From Sphingobacteriales bacterium (GTDB taxonomy: Bacteria > Bacteroidota > Bacteroidia > Chitinophagales > Chitinophagaceae), in the NCBI GenBank assembly GCA_026391525.1, contig JAPLEF010000146.1, positions 28,349-92,348 on the forward strand: a stretch of DNA of 64,000 nt. The letters run 5' to 3'. The position numbers were made by a program, and so were the translations under genes. Every line of letters begins with the position of its first letter. The stretch's first letter is position 1. Below the pieces are notes generated by a model. That model made no database searches. It was not told the DNA's origin and was given only the letters and a program-made list of their open reading frames with translations. Shown here one piece after another: positions 8,067-16,054 of the stretch.

Positions 8067-8861
8067 TTATTTCTTTCGAAAAAGTAAAGTACGGTCTCCT
8101 AGCAAGTAGCAAATCAAACTGTCTCCCGATATTTTGTAATCTATCATGCTATTGTTGAAACTTTCTGTAAACATCTTTGTCGATTCAGTTGAGCAAGTAT
8201 TTTGGGAAAGCGTAAAGGAAGTAAACCTTATCCTGTTCCCCTGAACTTCCATGCGGCTTTCAAAATTGTTACAGCCATTGAAACCCTTCAGCTTATTGCT
8301 TTGTATATTGAAATCAAGGTACGGGATACCATTCTTAAATTGTGATGCACTCAAATCCTGCTGAAATGTTTGGGAAAGTACCCAACGCCCGTTCAGATAC
8401 TGGTTGGCAAAGTAAGAGCCACAGCCTTCATAGCGTATATTGTTTATCGTTATATACACTTTTTTAGGTTGAATTCCCTCACTTGACGGGTGCTTACATT
8501 TCTCACTGAAAATCATGATCGTCATGTTGCCATCTTTCAGTTTACAGATATAGCTTTCGGCTGGGGCATCCATTACCGGAGTTGCATTAACAGGAGTAGC
8601 TCTGATCATCGGCATGCCGGTAGCTGAAAAATCGAACGACCTGGAAAAATCCATTTGTAAATTCCACGGAACAGGACTATTTCCGCTTGCGAAAAAATCA
8701 ATGCCATTTTTAGAGAATTCTTGTTTTAAGGAATCAAGCCTGCTCTTTTTTACAACTGATGTTGAAGTTTTTTGCTGCTTTGATGGTTTACATCCATAAC
8801 AAATCCCAATCATAAAAATCAGCATTGCAAACTGTTGGATATTAAGCACGGGGTATATCAT
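8067..8861 (-). CDS. META-domain (HslJ-like) lipoprotein
   Basis: The 264-residue protein has an N-terminal hydrophobic stretch ending in a lipobox-like FMIGICYGC (Cys24). The middle (MTIMIFSEKCKHPSSEG, VYITINNIRYEGCGSYF) resembles the small conserved domain seen before META domains in Bacteroidota lipoproteins. The last 120 residues (LNGRWVLSQ, LKGFNGCNNFESRMEVQGNRIRF, LICYLLGDRTLLFRKK) are a META/HslJ domain. META proteins are linked to envelope stress or heat-shock phenotypes in other bacteria; the role here is not known. The nearest - strand neighbour is the DUF937 gene, 33 bp downstream. Confidence 0.8.
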   Translation of the reverse strand: MIYPVLNIQQFAMLIFMIGICYGCKPSKQQKTSTSVVKKSRLDSLKQEFSKNGIDFFASGNSPVPWNLQMDFSRSFDFSATGMPMIRATPVNATPVMDAPAESYICKLKDGNMTIMIFSEKCKHPSSEGIQPKKVYITINNIRYEGCGSYFANQYLNGRWVLSQTFQQDLSASQFKNGIPYLDFNIQSNKLKGFNGCNNFESRMEVQGNRIRFTSFTLSQNTCSTESTKMFTESFNNSMIDYKISGDSLICYLLGDRTLLFRKK

Positions 8862-8975
8862 TTACATTGGATACAATTTATGCCAATCCTTGGAAAAATT
8901 TCCTGGAAATCTAATTACTTCATTTATAAATAATACCATGACACTTGAAAATTAAATATCTTACAGAAAAATTTC

Positions 8976-9302
8976 ATGTCTTTTATCATAGAAGTATTGG
9001 TATTAGCTGCCATTTTATTTGCACTTTCAACTATCATCAAAGATATTGTTGTGAAGGATTATGGAACAGCTATTTGGGTCTGTTTGGTGATTGGTTTTCT
9101 TAATGCTACAATCGGAGCGGTTATCAGATTCCCTTTAAACTTACTCAGCCTTTTTCTGATTACATTTATTGTAAGGATTATAGTTTCTGTTCTGATGATC
9201 AAACTGGCCAACCGCTTTATTAAAGGTTTCCGGGTTAAAACCTGGTTGTCGGCCTTGATATTAGCTATTGCGATGGCTGCTGTAGGAGCAGTTATTGATT
9301 AA
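8976..9302 (+). CDS. Phage-holin-like (holin 4_2 / YvlD family) membrane protein
   Basis: The 108-residue protein is almost entirely hydrophobic, with about four predicted membrane helices (IIEVLVLAAILFALSTII; AIWVCLVIGFLNATIGAVI; LNLLSLFLITFIVRIIVSVL; WLSALILAIAMAAVGAVI). The pattern and length match the YvlD group of the mycobacterial four-TM holin superfamily. Despite the name, these are usually chromosomal membrane proteins rather than lysis proteins, and no phage genes are nearby. It is 8 bp upstream of the phosphatase gene, so the two are probably one transcript. Confidence 0.8.
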   Translation: MSFIIEVLVLAAILFALSTIIKDIVVKDYGTAIWVCLVIGFLNATIGAVIRFPLNLLSLFLITFIVRIIVSVLMIKLANRFIKGFRVKTWLSALILAIAMAAVGAVID

Positions 9303-9310
9303 CTTTACTT

Positions 9311-10114
9311 ATGAGAATATTTTATTTACTACTAGCTCTAACAGTTGCATCTTGCACTGCAACACATCAGCAAACGGCTTCCGATAAAGTTCCATCTTCA
9401 GCAGCTTTATATATCGATGGTAAAGTGTATGGAAGTTATTTTCAACAACATGCTGCAGAATACAAGGCCCTATGTTTTCAGGCTTTCAATATTGCCAGGT
9501 TACGGGTAGAGGCTTACCAACCGGTTTCAAGCCTTCCACTTTGTATTGTTACCGATATTGATGAAACGATTTTAGATAATAGTCCTTACCAAACCAGCCG
9601 GAACCTGGCAGGGCTTGATTATGATTTGGAAACCTGGAAGCAGTGGACAGAAAAATCGCAGGCTGATACCGTTCCCGGATCAGGTTCTTTTTTAAATTTT
9701 GTAGCACAGAAAAAAATCGAAGTATTTTACATCACCAACCGTACTGAAGCAGAAAGGAAAGGCACTTTAATCAACCTGCAAAAACTGGGATTACCATTTG
9801 CCGATTCTGCTCATCTGCTTTTGAAATCTACCACTTCAGGTAAAGAACCCCGTAGGAAAACGATTAGTGAAAACCATGAGATAATATTGTTGCTTGGCGA
9901 TAATCTGGCCGATTTTACCATGCTCTTCGATAAGAAATCATTATCCGAACGTGATGCCCAGGTGAAATATTTAGCCAATTTATTCGGAAACAGGTTTATT
10001 GTATTGCCCAATTCTGTTTACGGCGATTGGGAACATGCACTGTTTCAATATCAGTACAACTTATCCGCTAAGCAGAAAGACTCCCTGATTAGGGCTTCAC
10101 TGAAAACACAATAA
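9311..10114 (+). CDS. 5'-nucleotidase, lipoprotein e(P4) family (class C acid phosphatase-like)
   Basis: The 267-residue lipoprotein has the lipobox ALTVASC (Cys15). The HAD motif I is IVTDIDETILDNSPY (DxDET, expected nucleophile Asp), motif II is FYITNRTEAERKGT, and the last motif is ILLLGDNLADF. This layout matches the e(P4)/subfamily IIIB outer-membrane phosphatases that remove phosphate from nucleotides such as NMN so the nucleoside can be taken up. The gene is 8 bp after the holin-like gene and convergent with the E2 gene, only 15 bp away. Confidence 0.92.
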   Translation: MRIFYLLLALTVASCTATHQQTASDKVPSSAALYIDGKVYGSYFQQHAAEYKALCFQAFNIARLRVEAYQPVSSLPLCIVTDIDETILDNSPYQTSRNLAGLDYDLETWKQWTEKSQADTVPGSGSFLNFVAQKKIEVFYITNRTEAERKGTLINLQKLGLPFADSAHLLLKSTTSGKEPRRKTISENHEIILLLGDNLADFTMLFDKKSLSERDAQVKYLANLFGNRFIVLPNSVYGDWEHALFQYQYNLSAKQKDSLIRASLKTQ

Positions 10115-10129
10115 GAACGCTGAACACTT

Positions 10130-11452
10130 TTAAAAACTCCGGTTCGAATCGAAATTTTCCAACTCTTTACTCACGGCATTCAGGAAGGTAGAGCCCAATG
10201 CACCATCAATAATCCGATGGTCGTAACTGAGTGAAATGTACATCATGTGACGGATTCCGATCGTATCTCCCTGTGGCGTTTCAATCACAACCGGTCTCTT
10301 TTTGATAGCACCAACGGCCATGATGGCCACTTGAGGCTGATTGATGATGGGCGTACCCATGATGCTTCCAAAAGTGCCAACATTGGTTAAAGTGAAAGTG
10401 CCTCCAACCGTATCATCGGGTTTTAATTTATTATTACGTGCCGCATTGGCTAATCCGTTTACCTGTTTGGTAAGGCCTACCAGATTCAACTGATCGGCAT
10501 TTCTGATCACAGGAACAATCAGGTTTCCACTTGGCAATGCAGTAGCCATCCCGATGTTCAGGTCTTTTTTGATGATGATCCTGTCGCCATCAACCATACT
10601 GCTCAACATCGGATATTTTTTGATACTCTTTACGATGGCTTCAATGAATAATGGGGTAAAGGTGATTTTTTCTCCTTCTCTTTTCTCAAATTCCTTCTTG
10701 ATCCGCTCTCTCCATAACACAAGATTGGTAACATCGCATTCAGCAAAACTGGTTACGTGGGCACTGGTTCTTTTACTGTCTACCATATGCTTGGCAATGA
10801 GTTTGCGCATTCTGTCCATTTCAATGATTTCCACATTACCCTGATAGCTAACTTCAGCAACAGGATTTGAAACAGCTACCTGGTTTTGAACCGGTGCAGT
10901 AGGGAATGCAACTGGTTGTTCAGCGCTGGAAACGGGTTTTGGAGAACCAGATTGCTGTGTTACATAAGCAAGGATATCTTTCTTCGTAACCCTTCCATCC
11001 TGGCCGGTTCCTGAAATACTTTCTAAAACCGACATCGATATTCCTTCACTTTGCGCAATATTCAAAACAAGTGGGGAGTAAAACCGCATCCCGTTTGATG
11101 CAGTGGCTATTGGCGCCGAAGCTGTAGGTTGAAAAGGGATTACTTCCACAACATTAGCATCTTCATATGTTTTTTGAACGGGAGGAGTTACCGTAGCAGG
11201 AGTTACCGTAACGCCGGTTTTAATTCTGGCAATCACCATCCCGATAGGAACCACATCATTTTCTTTGTATAATATTTCTTCAATTACACCGGCAGCAGTT
11301 GACGGAACTTCACTATCTACTTTGTCTGTAGCAATATCAAGTACGGTTTCATCCATTGCAATAACATCACCGGGTTGTTTGTGCCATTTAAGGATGGTGG
11401 CTTCCATGATACTTTCCCCAAGCTTAGGCATGATCAGGTCTACTAGACTCAT
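10130..11452 (-). CDS. Dihydrolipoamide acyltransferase (2-oxoacid dehydrogenase E2)
   Basis: E2 is the core of a 2-oxoacid dehydrogenase complex and moves the acyl group from lipoate to CoA. Domains of the 440-residue protein: a lipoyl domain (residues 1-78, lipoylated Lys44 in DIATDKVDSE), a Pro/Thr/Ala linker, a peripheral subunit-binding domain (about 124-165, FYSPLVLNIAQSEGIS..GRVTKKDILAYV), and the catalytic domain with HRIIDG (His412, Asp416). The substrate (branched-chain 2-oxoacid, 2-oxoglutarate or pyruvate) is not decided; a single lipoyl domain and the sequence style favour a branched-chain type. No E1 gene lies nearby; an E3 gene is at 35.4 kb. Confidence 0.93.
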   Translation of the reverse strand: MSLVDLIMPKLGESIMEATILKWHKQPGDVIAMDETVLDIATDKVDSEVPSTAAGVIEEILYKENDVVPIGMVIARIKTGVTVTPATVTPPVQKTYEDANVVEVIPFQPTASAPIATASNGMRFYSPLVLNIAQSEGISMSVLESISGTGQDGRVTKKDILAYVTQQSGSPKPVSSAEQPVAFPTAPVQNQVAVSNPVAEVSYQGNVEIIEMDRMRKLIAKHMVDSKRTSAHVTSFAECDVTNLVLWRERIKKEFEKREGEKITFTPLFIEAIVKSIKKYPMLSSMVDGDRIIIKKDLNIGMATALPSGNLIVPVIRNADQLNLVGLTKQVNGLANAARNNKLKPDDTVGGTFTLTNVGTFGSIMGTPIINQPQVAIMAVGAIKKRPVVIETPQGDTIGIRHMMYISLSYDHRIIDGALGSTFLNAVSKELENFDSNRSF

Positions 11453-11556
11453 ATAAACAAAATGTAAAATGAAAAAATATGAACTGCAAATGTAAGTAAA
11501 AAGCTCATCTGGGAGCTAAGATTATATAGAAATTCAGCCTCATAAAAGCGTGTAAG

Positions 11557-11585
11557 TTCCTGAAATATAGGTTCGTCATCAGGAA
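11557..11585. other. Inverted repeat between cinA and the E2 gene
   Basis: TTCCTGA (11557-11563) and TCAGGAA (11579-11585) can pair around a 15-nt loop within the 185-bp gap between cinA and the E2 gene. It lacks a T-run, so it is a weak terminator or mRNA structure candidate only. Confidence 0.35.
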
Positions 11586-11637
11586 ATTTCAACTGATATT
11601 CAATTTAGGATAATGTAAAAATGGGGATACAAAGCCA

Positions 11638-12879
11638 TTAATGTTTTAAGATATATGCTCTGAGTAAGTTCATAGCATGCATTGCGGCAACCTGTGTATT
11701 TTTCTCCCGGTTAAACCGTAAATGAATTTTTTTGGTAATAATTTCCTTAGTGTCGCCTGCTGCCATCCATACGGTACCAACGGGTTTATCGGGTAGTCCG
11801 CCATCCGGGCCCAGTATTCCAGAAACGGCAATGGCGTAATCACTTTTCATTCTATTCAATAATCCGGAAGCCATTTCCTTTACTACCTGTTCACTTACGG
11901 CTCCATACTCAATTAAAGTGGATTGATTTACTCCGAGGAGCTGTTCTTTGGCTTCATAAGAATACGTAACCATACTGCCGGCATAATAGGCAGATGAACC
12001 CGGATTTTTACTGAGCAGATGAGCGATATATCCACCCGTGCAACTTTCAGCGGTGGCTACAGTTTGCGATTTGCTGATGAGCAGTGAAGCCAATATTTCT
12101 TCCATAGTTTGATCAGCAGTTGCAATAAGGTAGGTACCCACTATCTTAGCAAGGCTTTGAAAGGTTCTTTCTAAATTATTGTGATTTTTAACATCATAGC
12201 TTGATAACCGTAACCGCACCATCCCATCATGGGGGAGGTATGCCAATTTGATTTCGGGAGGTAAACCCGATTCAAAATCTGCAGTCAGGTCTGCCAGCAT
12301 CGCTTCCCCAATTCCATAGCAAACCAGGGTACGATGTTCAATTTTAGGGAACTGAAACCTTTCGGCCACCATTGGAATCACCGTGTTTTCCATCATACCT
12401 TTCATTTCGTGGGGCACACCGGGTAAACTCACATAAATGCAACCATTTTTCTCAAACCACATGCCGGGTGCTGTTCCTCTTTTATTAGGGATCAGGGTAC
12501 AGTTGTTGGGCACTTCAGCTTGTTTGATGTTTCTTTCAGTTAAGGGACGTTTGAAAACGGTTTCAAAAAGACAGGTCACATTTTCCAGGGCTTCTGCATT
12601 CATCACCATCTTTCCCCCGAAATATTCGCATAGCAGGGGTTTGGTGATGTCGTCTGCTGTAGGGCCCAGTCCGCCTGTAATTAAAATGATACCGGCCTTT
12701 TTACTTTCTTCATCAAGGGCGTTCCATATTTCGTTCCAATTATCTCCAACGGCTACACGACGTATTACCCTGATGCCCCATTTATTCAGTTCCTGGGCCA
12801 TCCATGCACTGTTGGTATCTATCACTTGTCCGATCAATAGTTCATCGCCGATGGTAATGATGGATACGTTGGTGTTCAT
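11638..12879 (-). CDS. cinA: CinA-family nicotinamide-nucleotide amidohydrolase
   Basis: CinA proteins combine an N-terminal MoaB/MogA-like (COG1058) domain, often an ADP-ribose pyrophosphatase, with a C-terminal NMN deamidase used in pyridine nucleotide salvage. The N-terminal part shows ISIITIGDELLIGQ-type sequence (here VSIITIGDELLIGQVIDTN) and ITGGLGPTADDITKPLL. The C-terminal domain shows TVATAESCTGGYIAHLLS and AIAVSGILGPDGG. The start chosen is the ATG at 12879 (MNTNVSIITIG), giving 413 residues. The track ORF extends upstream to 12939 only because the 77-bp repeat is open in this frame; that extension does not look like protein. Confidence 0.93.
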   Translation of the reverse strand: MNTNVSIITIGDELLIGQVIDTNSAWMAQELNKWGIRVIRRVAVGDNWNEIWNALDEESKKAGIILITGGLGPTADDITKPLLCEYFGGKMVMNAEALENVTCLFETVFKRPLTERNIKQAEVPNNCTLIPNKRGTAPGMWFEKNGCIYVSLPGVPHEMKGMMENTVIPMVAERFQFPKIEHRTLVCYGIGEAMLADLTADFESGLPPEIKLAYLPHDGMVRLRLSSYDVKNHNNLERTFQSLAKIVGTYLIATADQTMEEILASLLISKSQTVATAESCTGGYIAHLLSKNPGSSAYYAGSMVTYSYEAKEQLLGVNQSTLIEYGAVSEQVVKEMASGLLNRMKSDYAIAVSGILGPDGGLPDKPVGTVWMAAGDTKEIITKKIHLRFNREKNTQVAAMHAMNLLRAYILKH

Positions 12880-12910
12880 ATTTTTTGTTATTCGGATGGA
12901 TTGATGAATA

Positions 12911-12986
12911 ATACCGATTGGACAATCAATATAGTCCAATATCGGCTATCGCCTCATTGTACTATTTGTTTGATACCATCGGCATT
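12911..12986. repeat. Single copy of the 77-bp repeat family
   Basis: This 76-nt segment (ATACCGATTGGACAATCAAT ... CATCGGCATT) is identical, except for one base (ACAATCAA versus ACAAACAA), to the tandem repeat at 63884-64000. It contains an imperfect hairpin: CCGATTGGAC pairs with GTCCAATATCGG apart from a 2-nt bulge. It lies just upstream of cinA and about 150 bp upstream of the divergent PBP4-like gene. It is clearly a dispersed repeat; no protein is suggested. Confidence 0.93.
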
Positions 12987-12989
12987 TAC

Positions 12990-13042
12990 TCCCGAAAGCA
13001 TTCGGGATAAGATTTATAAAATATTGGCATATTATATAAATC
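12990..13042. repeat. Two inverted repeats next to the 77-bp repeat
   Basis: TCCCGAA-AGCA-TTCGGGA (12990-13007) is a perfect 7-bp hairpin. Directly after it, GATTTATA (13011-13018) pairs with TATAAATC (13035-13042). Together with the 77-bp copy, this fills most of the 253-bp gap between the divergent cinA and PBP4-like genes. It could be part of a larger non-coding element or a regulatory structure. Confidence 0.6.
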
Positions 13043-13132
13043 ACATTGGTATAAAATCAAGCCGGTGTGTTTCTTTTGTGAGTTGAAGCAGGCAAAGATA
13101 ATTCTTTTAGCTTTGAAGGATAATCTGCTGAT

Positions 13133-14521
13133 ATGAAAAAGATGGTTATGCTGTTGGGGTCCTTTTTTGTTACAGGAATACTTATTGCGCAAAATTTATC
13201 TGATCGGTTAAAAGAGGGTATGGCTGCCTTATTAAAGGATGAGCAGTTCACTTATGCCATTACAGGTATGATGGTAACAGATGCTGAAAGCGGACAACAG
13301 ATTTACAGTTGGAATGCAGATATCGGTTTAGCCCCCGCCAGTTGCCAGAAAGTAATAACCAGTGCCGCTTCATTTGCTCTTTTGAAACCTGAATTCCGTT
13401 ACCAAACCCGTTTTACGCTTCGTTTTCAAGGTGATAGTAGTTTTTTGGTTTTGAACCCTTCGGGAGATCCCAGTCTGGGTTCAGATCGCTGGTCCGCTAC
13501 CGGTTCCGCAGCATTGCTGAACTCGCTCGCATCGGCACTTGAAAAAAGAAAACCTGTTAATCTTTCTCAAACCATCCTCACAACCGGCGCTGATCTTGAT
13601 TTTCAGCGTATCCCCGACGGATGGATATGGCAGGATATCGGTAATTATTATGGCGCTTGTGCAGGAAGTTTCAACTGGATGGAAAATAAGTTCGATTGGT
13701 TGTTGCGTTCAGGTAATAATTCCGGAGATCCGGTTGAAATCATCAGGTTTGTACCAGATTGTGATATCAAATCTGTCAGCAATTTAATCTGTACCGGTGA
13801 AAAGGGGAGTGGCGACAAAGCCTATGTGTATACCAACCCCGGAGTAAAAAGTTATGCAGCATCCGGAACCATCCCGCCAAATCAGGAAAATTTTAAGATT
13901 ACAGCCGCCATGCACCGGCCGGAAGATTTTTTTGTTTCTGCTCTGAATGATCAATTATCAAAAGGATTTCATGTGCATGGAATAAAATCTTTTCGTTTTG
14001 GAAATAAGGTTAAGGTGAAAAAAGAAGATGAATTATTGATGACATATTTTTCCCCTTCGCTCGACAGCCTCAATTATTGGTTCATGAAAAAAAGCATCAA
14101 TCTTTATGGCGAAGTGTTTTTAAAAACAATCGCCCTGCAGGAAAATAAGCCGGGGATTAACGATTCAGGTGTTGCGGTGATCAGGCGCTTCTGGCAACAA
14201 AACGGCATCTCTCAGGGTGCCATTAAGATCATTGATGGCAGCGGGCTTTCTCCGGCAAACAGGATTACGGCACATGCTTTACAACAGGTTTTAACTTACG
14301 CCAGTAAACAGAACTGGTTTGCCAGTTTTAAAAATGCATTGCCGGTTATCAATGGCATCATAATGAAAGATGGCTATATCAGCGGCGTACGTTCCTATGC
14401 AGGTTATGTAAAGCAAAACTCCGGAAGGGTACTGATATTTGCCTTTATTGCCAACAATATAGATGGTAATCCGGTTGCTGCGAAAGAAAAAATATGGAAG
14501 GTTCTGGATCTTTTAAAGTAA
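13133..14521 (+). CDS. dacB: D-alanyl-D-alanine carboxypeptidase/endopeptidase (PBP4/DacB family) with altered KTG box
   Basis: PBP4-type enzymes trim or cut peptidoglycan cross-links in the periplasm. The 462-residue protein has a signal peptide (LLGSFFVTGILIAQ). The nucleophile motif is PASCQK (Ser70, Lys73), the SxN motif is KKSINLYGE, and the conserved SGLSPANRIT segment is present. The third motif, normally K-T/S-G, reads K-D-G (Lys412-Asp413-Gly414) in MKDGYISGVRSYAGYV; the surrounding family pattern is intact, so the alignment is secure by eye. Activity may be changed. It is 25 bp upstream of the next + strand gene. Confidence 0.9.
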   Translation: MKKMVMLLGSFFVTGILIAQNLSDRLKEGMAALLKDEQFTYAITGMMVTDAESGQQIYSWNADIGLAPASCQKVITSAASFALLKPEFRYQTRFTLRFQGDSSFLVLNPSGDPSLGSDRWSATGSAALLNSLASALEKRKPVNLSQTILTTGADLDFQRIPDGWIWQDIGNYYGACAGSFNWMENKFDWLLRSGNNSGDPVEIIRFVPDCDIKSVSNLICTGEKGSGDKAYVYTNPGVKSYAASGTIPPNQENFKITAAMHRPEDFFVSALNDQLSKGFHVHGIKSFRFGNKVKVKKEDELLMTYFSPSLDSLNYWFMKKSINLYGEVFLKTIALQENKPGINDSGVAVIRRFWQQNGISQGAIKIIDGSGLSPANRITAHALQQVLTYASKQNWFASFKNALPVINGIIMKDGYISGVRSYAGYVKQNSGRVLIFAFIANNIDGNPVAAKEKIWKVLDLLK

Positions 14522-14546
14522 CTTCAACCCATAACAACTAATAAAT

Positions 14547-14984
14547 ATGAAAGAACAAAATTTTCGAAACCACAACCGCATGGTGCCACTTTATCATTAT
14601 GTGCTCCTCCTCCTTATTTTATTGGCCATCATTGGGTCTATAGTAAAATTGTATCGGAGCTATCAAACCGGACTTACCGGATTGCTGGTGCCCGGAATTT
14701 TATTGTTGCTATCCATAGCTTTATTGATCACTGCGGCTTTTGCAAGAACTTTTGCATTGAAGGCACAGGACAGGGCGATTCGTGCGGAAGAAAGTCTGCG
14801 TTATTTTGTACTCACCGGTAAATTGCCCGATCGTCAGCTGCGTATTGGCCAGATTATTGCGTTGCGTTTTTCAACCGATGAAGAATTCGTTCAGCTCACT
14901 CAAAGGGCCGTTTCAGAAAAAATGACACCAAAACAGATCAAAGAAGCTATCAGCAAGTGGAAAGCAGATGATTATCGGGTATAG
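14547..14984 (+). CDS. DUF6526-like membrane protein
   Basis: The 145-residue protein opens with EQNFRNHNRMVPLYHY, as in the DUF6526 family (recalled pattern N-H-x-R-x-x-P-L-Y-H). Two membrane helices follow (YVLLLLILLAIIGSIVKLY and LLVPGILLLLSIALLITAAFA), then a cytoplasmic helical tail rich in charged residues (RAIRAEESLRYFVLTGKLP, MTPKQIKEAISKWKADDYR). Function unknown. It probably shares a transcript with the PBP4-like gene upstream and the thioesterase downstream. Confidence 0.75.
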   Translation: MKEQNFRNHNRMVPLYHYVLLLLILLAIIGSIVKLYRSYQTGLTGLLVPGILLLLSIALLITAAFARTFALKAQDRAIRAEESLRYFVLTGKLPDRQLRIGQIIALRFSTDEEFVQLTQRAVSEKMTPKQIKEAISKWKADDYRV

Positions 14985-15010
14985 TTCGCTGAATCAACTT
15001 CATTTATAAG

Positions 15011-15433
15011 ATGTACCAATCATCAACCAGCATCCGGATTCATTATGCGTTTACCGACCAGATGGGCTTTGTTTATTATGGCCACTATGCACAATTTTAT
15101 GAAATCGGACGAACAGAAGCCATACGGGCACTGGGTTTAACTTATAAGGATATGGAAGCAATGGGTGTGATCATGCCTGTTGTAGAAATGCAGTGCCGTT
15201 TTCTAAGACCTGCAAAATACGACGATCTGATTACCGTGAAAACCATTTTAAAGGAATTGCCTGAAAACCATGAAATCCTTTTTCATGGCGAAGTGTACAA
15301 TGAAGCAGGGAAATTGCTCAATACCGGTTTGGTAACGCTGTATTTTTTATCTGCCGACGGTTTGAACCGCATAACAATGCCCGAAAATTTGCGTGAAAAA
15401 CTGCAGCCATTTTTTTCAGAGAAAAAAGTATGA
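15011..15433 (+). CDS. Acyl-CoA thioesterase, YbgC/4HBT family
   Basis: The 140-residue hot-dog-fold protein has the 4HBT motif FTDQMGFVYYGHYAQFYEIGRTEAI, containing the catalytic Asp (TDQMG) that activates water to hydrolyse acyl-CoA thioesters. The length is normal for YbgC-type enzymes. Substrate unknown, probably short- or medium-chain acyl-CoA or 4-hydroxybenzoyl-CoA-like. It is convergent with the DoxX gene, with only 1 bp between the stop codons. Confidence 0.9.
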   Translation: MYQSSTSIRIHYAFTDQMGFVYYGHYAQFYEIGRTEAIRALGLTYKDMEAMGVIMPVVEMQCRFLRPAKYDDLITVKTILKELPENHEILFHGEVYNEAGKLLNTGLVTLYFLSADGLNRITMPENLREKLQPFFSEKKV

Positions 15434-15434
15434 C

Positions 15435-15842
15435 CTATTTTCCAGTCATGCCATCCACACTGAATTTTCCCGGTCCAAGAATCAGCAATGTGAGGTAAGC
15501 CCCTAAATAAATCGTTGCCATTTCTCCTTCACCCATAAAATCGCTATGGTGTGCTTTGGTCAAAGCAACCAGCATGGTGATGATCAGAGGCACACAGGCC
15601 AGGCGGGTAAACAAGCCAAGTATGATGAAAAGGGCACAGAAAAATTCTGCAAAAACAGTCAGGGATAATGAAGCCGCCTGACCGATTCCCATAAAATTCA
15701 TAAAATCTTTTTTGTACTCTGCGAAATGCACGAGTTTATCGTAGCCATGTTTCATCATTAGCACTCCTGAAAATAACCTGAGCAGTAGCATGGCAATATT
15801 GAAAGCCCCGGCTGAATAATGAGTGGAAATCAGTTTTTTCAT
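15435..15842 (-). CDS. DoxX-family membrane protein
   Basis: The 135-residue protein has four hydrophobic segments and the family pattern LLLRLFSGVLMMKHGYDKL, GQAASLSLTVFAEFFCALFIILGLFTRLA and IIMLVALTKAHHSDF. DoxX-type proteins are small four-helix inner-membrane proteins, some linked to quinone or thiosulfate metabolism and redox stress; the exact role here is not shown. Transcribed singly and divergently from the TPR gene, with a 212-bp gap in which no clear site was recognised. Confidence 0.88.
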   Translation of the reverse strand: MKKLISTHYSAGAFNIAMLLLRLFSGVLMMKHGYDKLVHFAEYKKDFMNFMGIGQAASLSLTVFAEFFCALFIILGLFTRLACVPLIITMLVALTKAHHSDFMGEGEMATIYLGAYLTLLILGPGKFSVDGMTGK

Positions 15843-16054
15843 AATGTATCGTTTGGATGAGATGGTAAAAATAAGAAAACCATCGGTACAATTTGTTATT
15901 CCGGAGATGAAAAAAACTATTGCTTTACCAACTTTTTAACAGCATGTTAGAAAGAGATTCCTTTTGTTTACATCCTTAAATGTAATTTTCTGTTTTTGGA
16001 AACTAAAGTGTACAGGTGATTTGCCTTTGCAGATGAAAATGGAATAATAAACCT

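Noticed and set aside
8976-9302. Prophage lysis gene
   Set aside because: The holin-like protein belongs to a chromosomal family, and no phage structural, integrase or endolysin genes are near.
12880-12939. N-terminal extension of CinA
   Set aside because: The extra codons come from the 77-bp repeat; the family N-terminus begins at MNTNVSIITIG.
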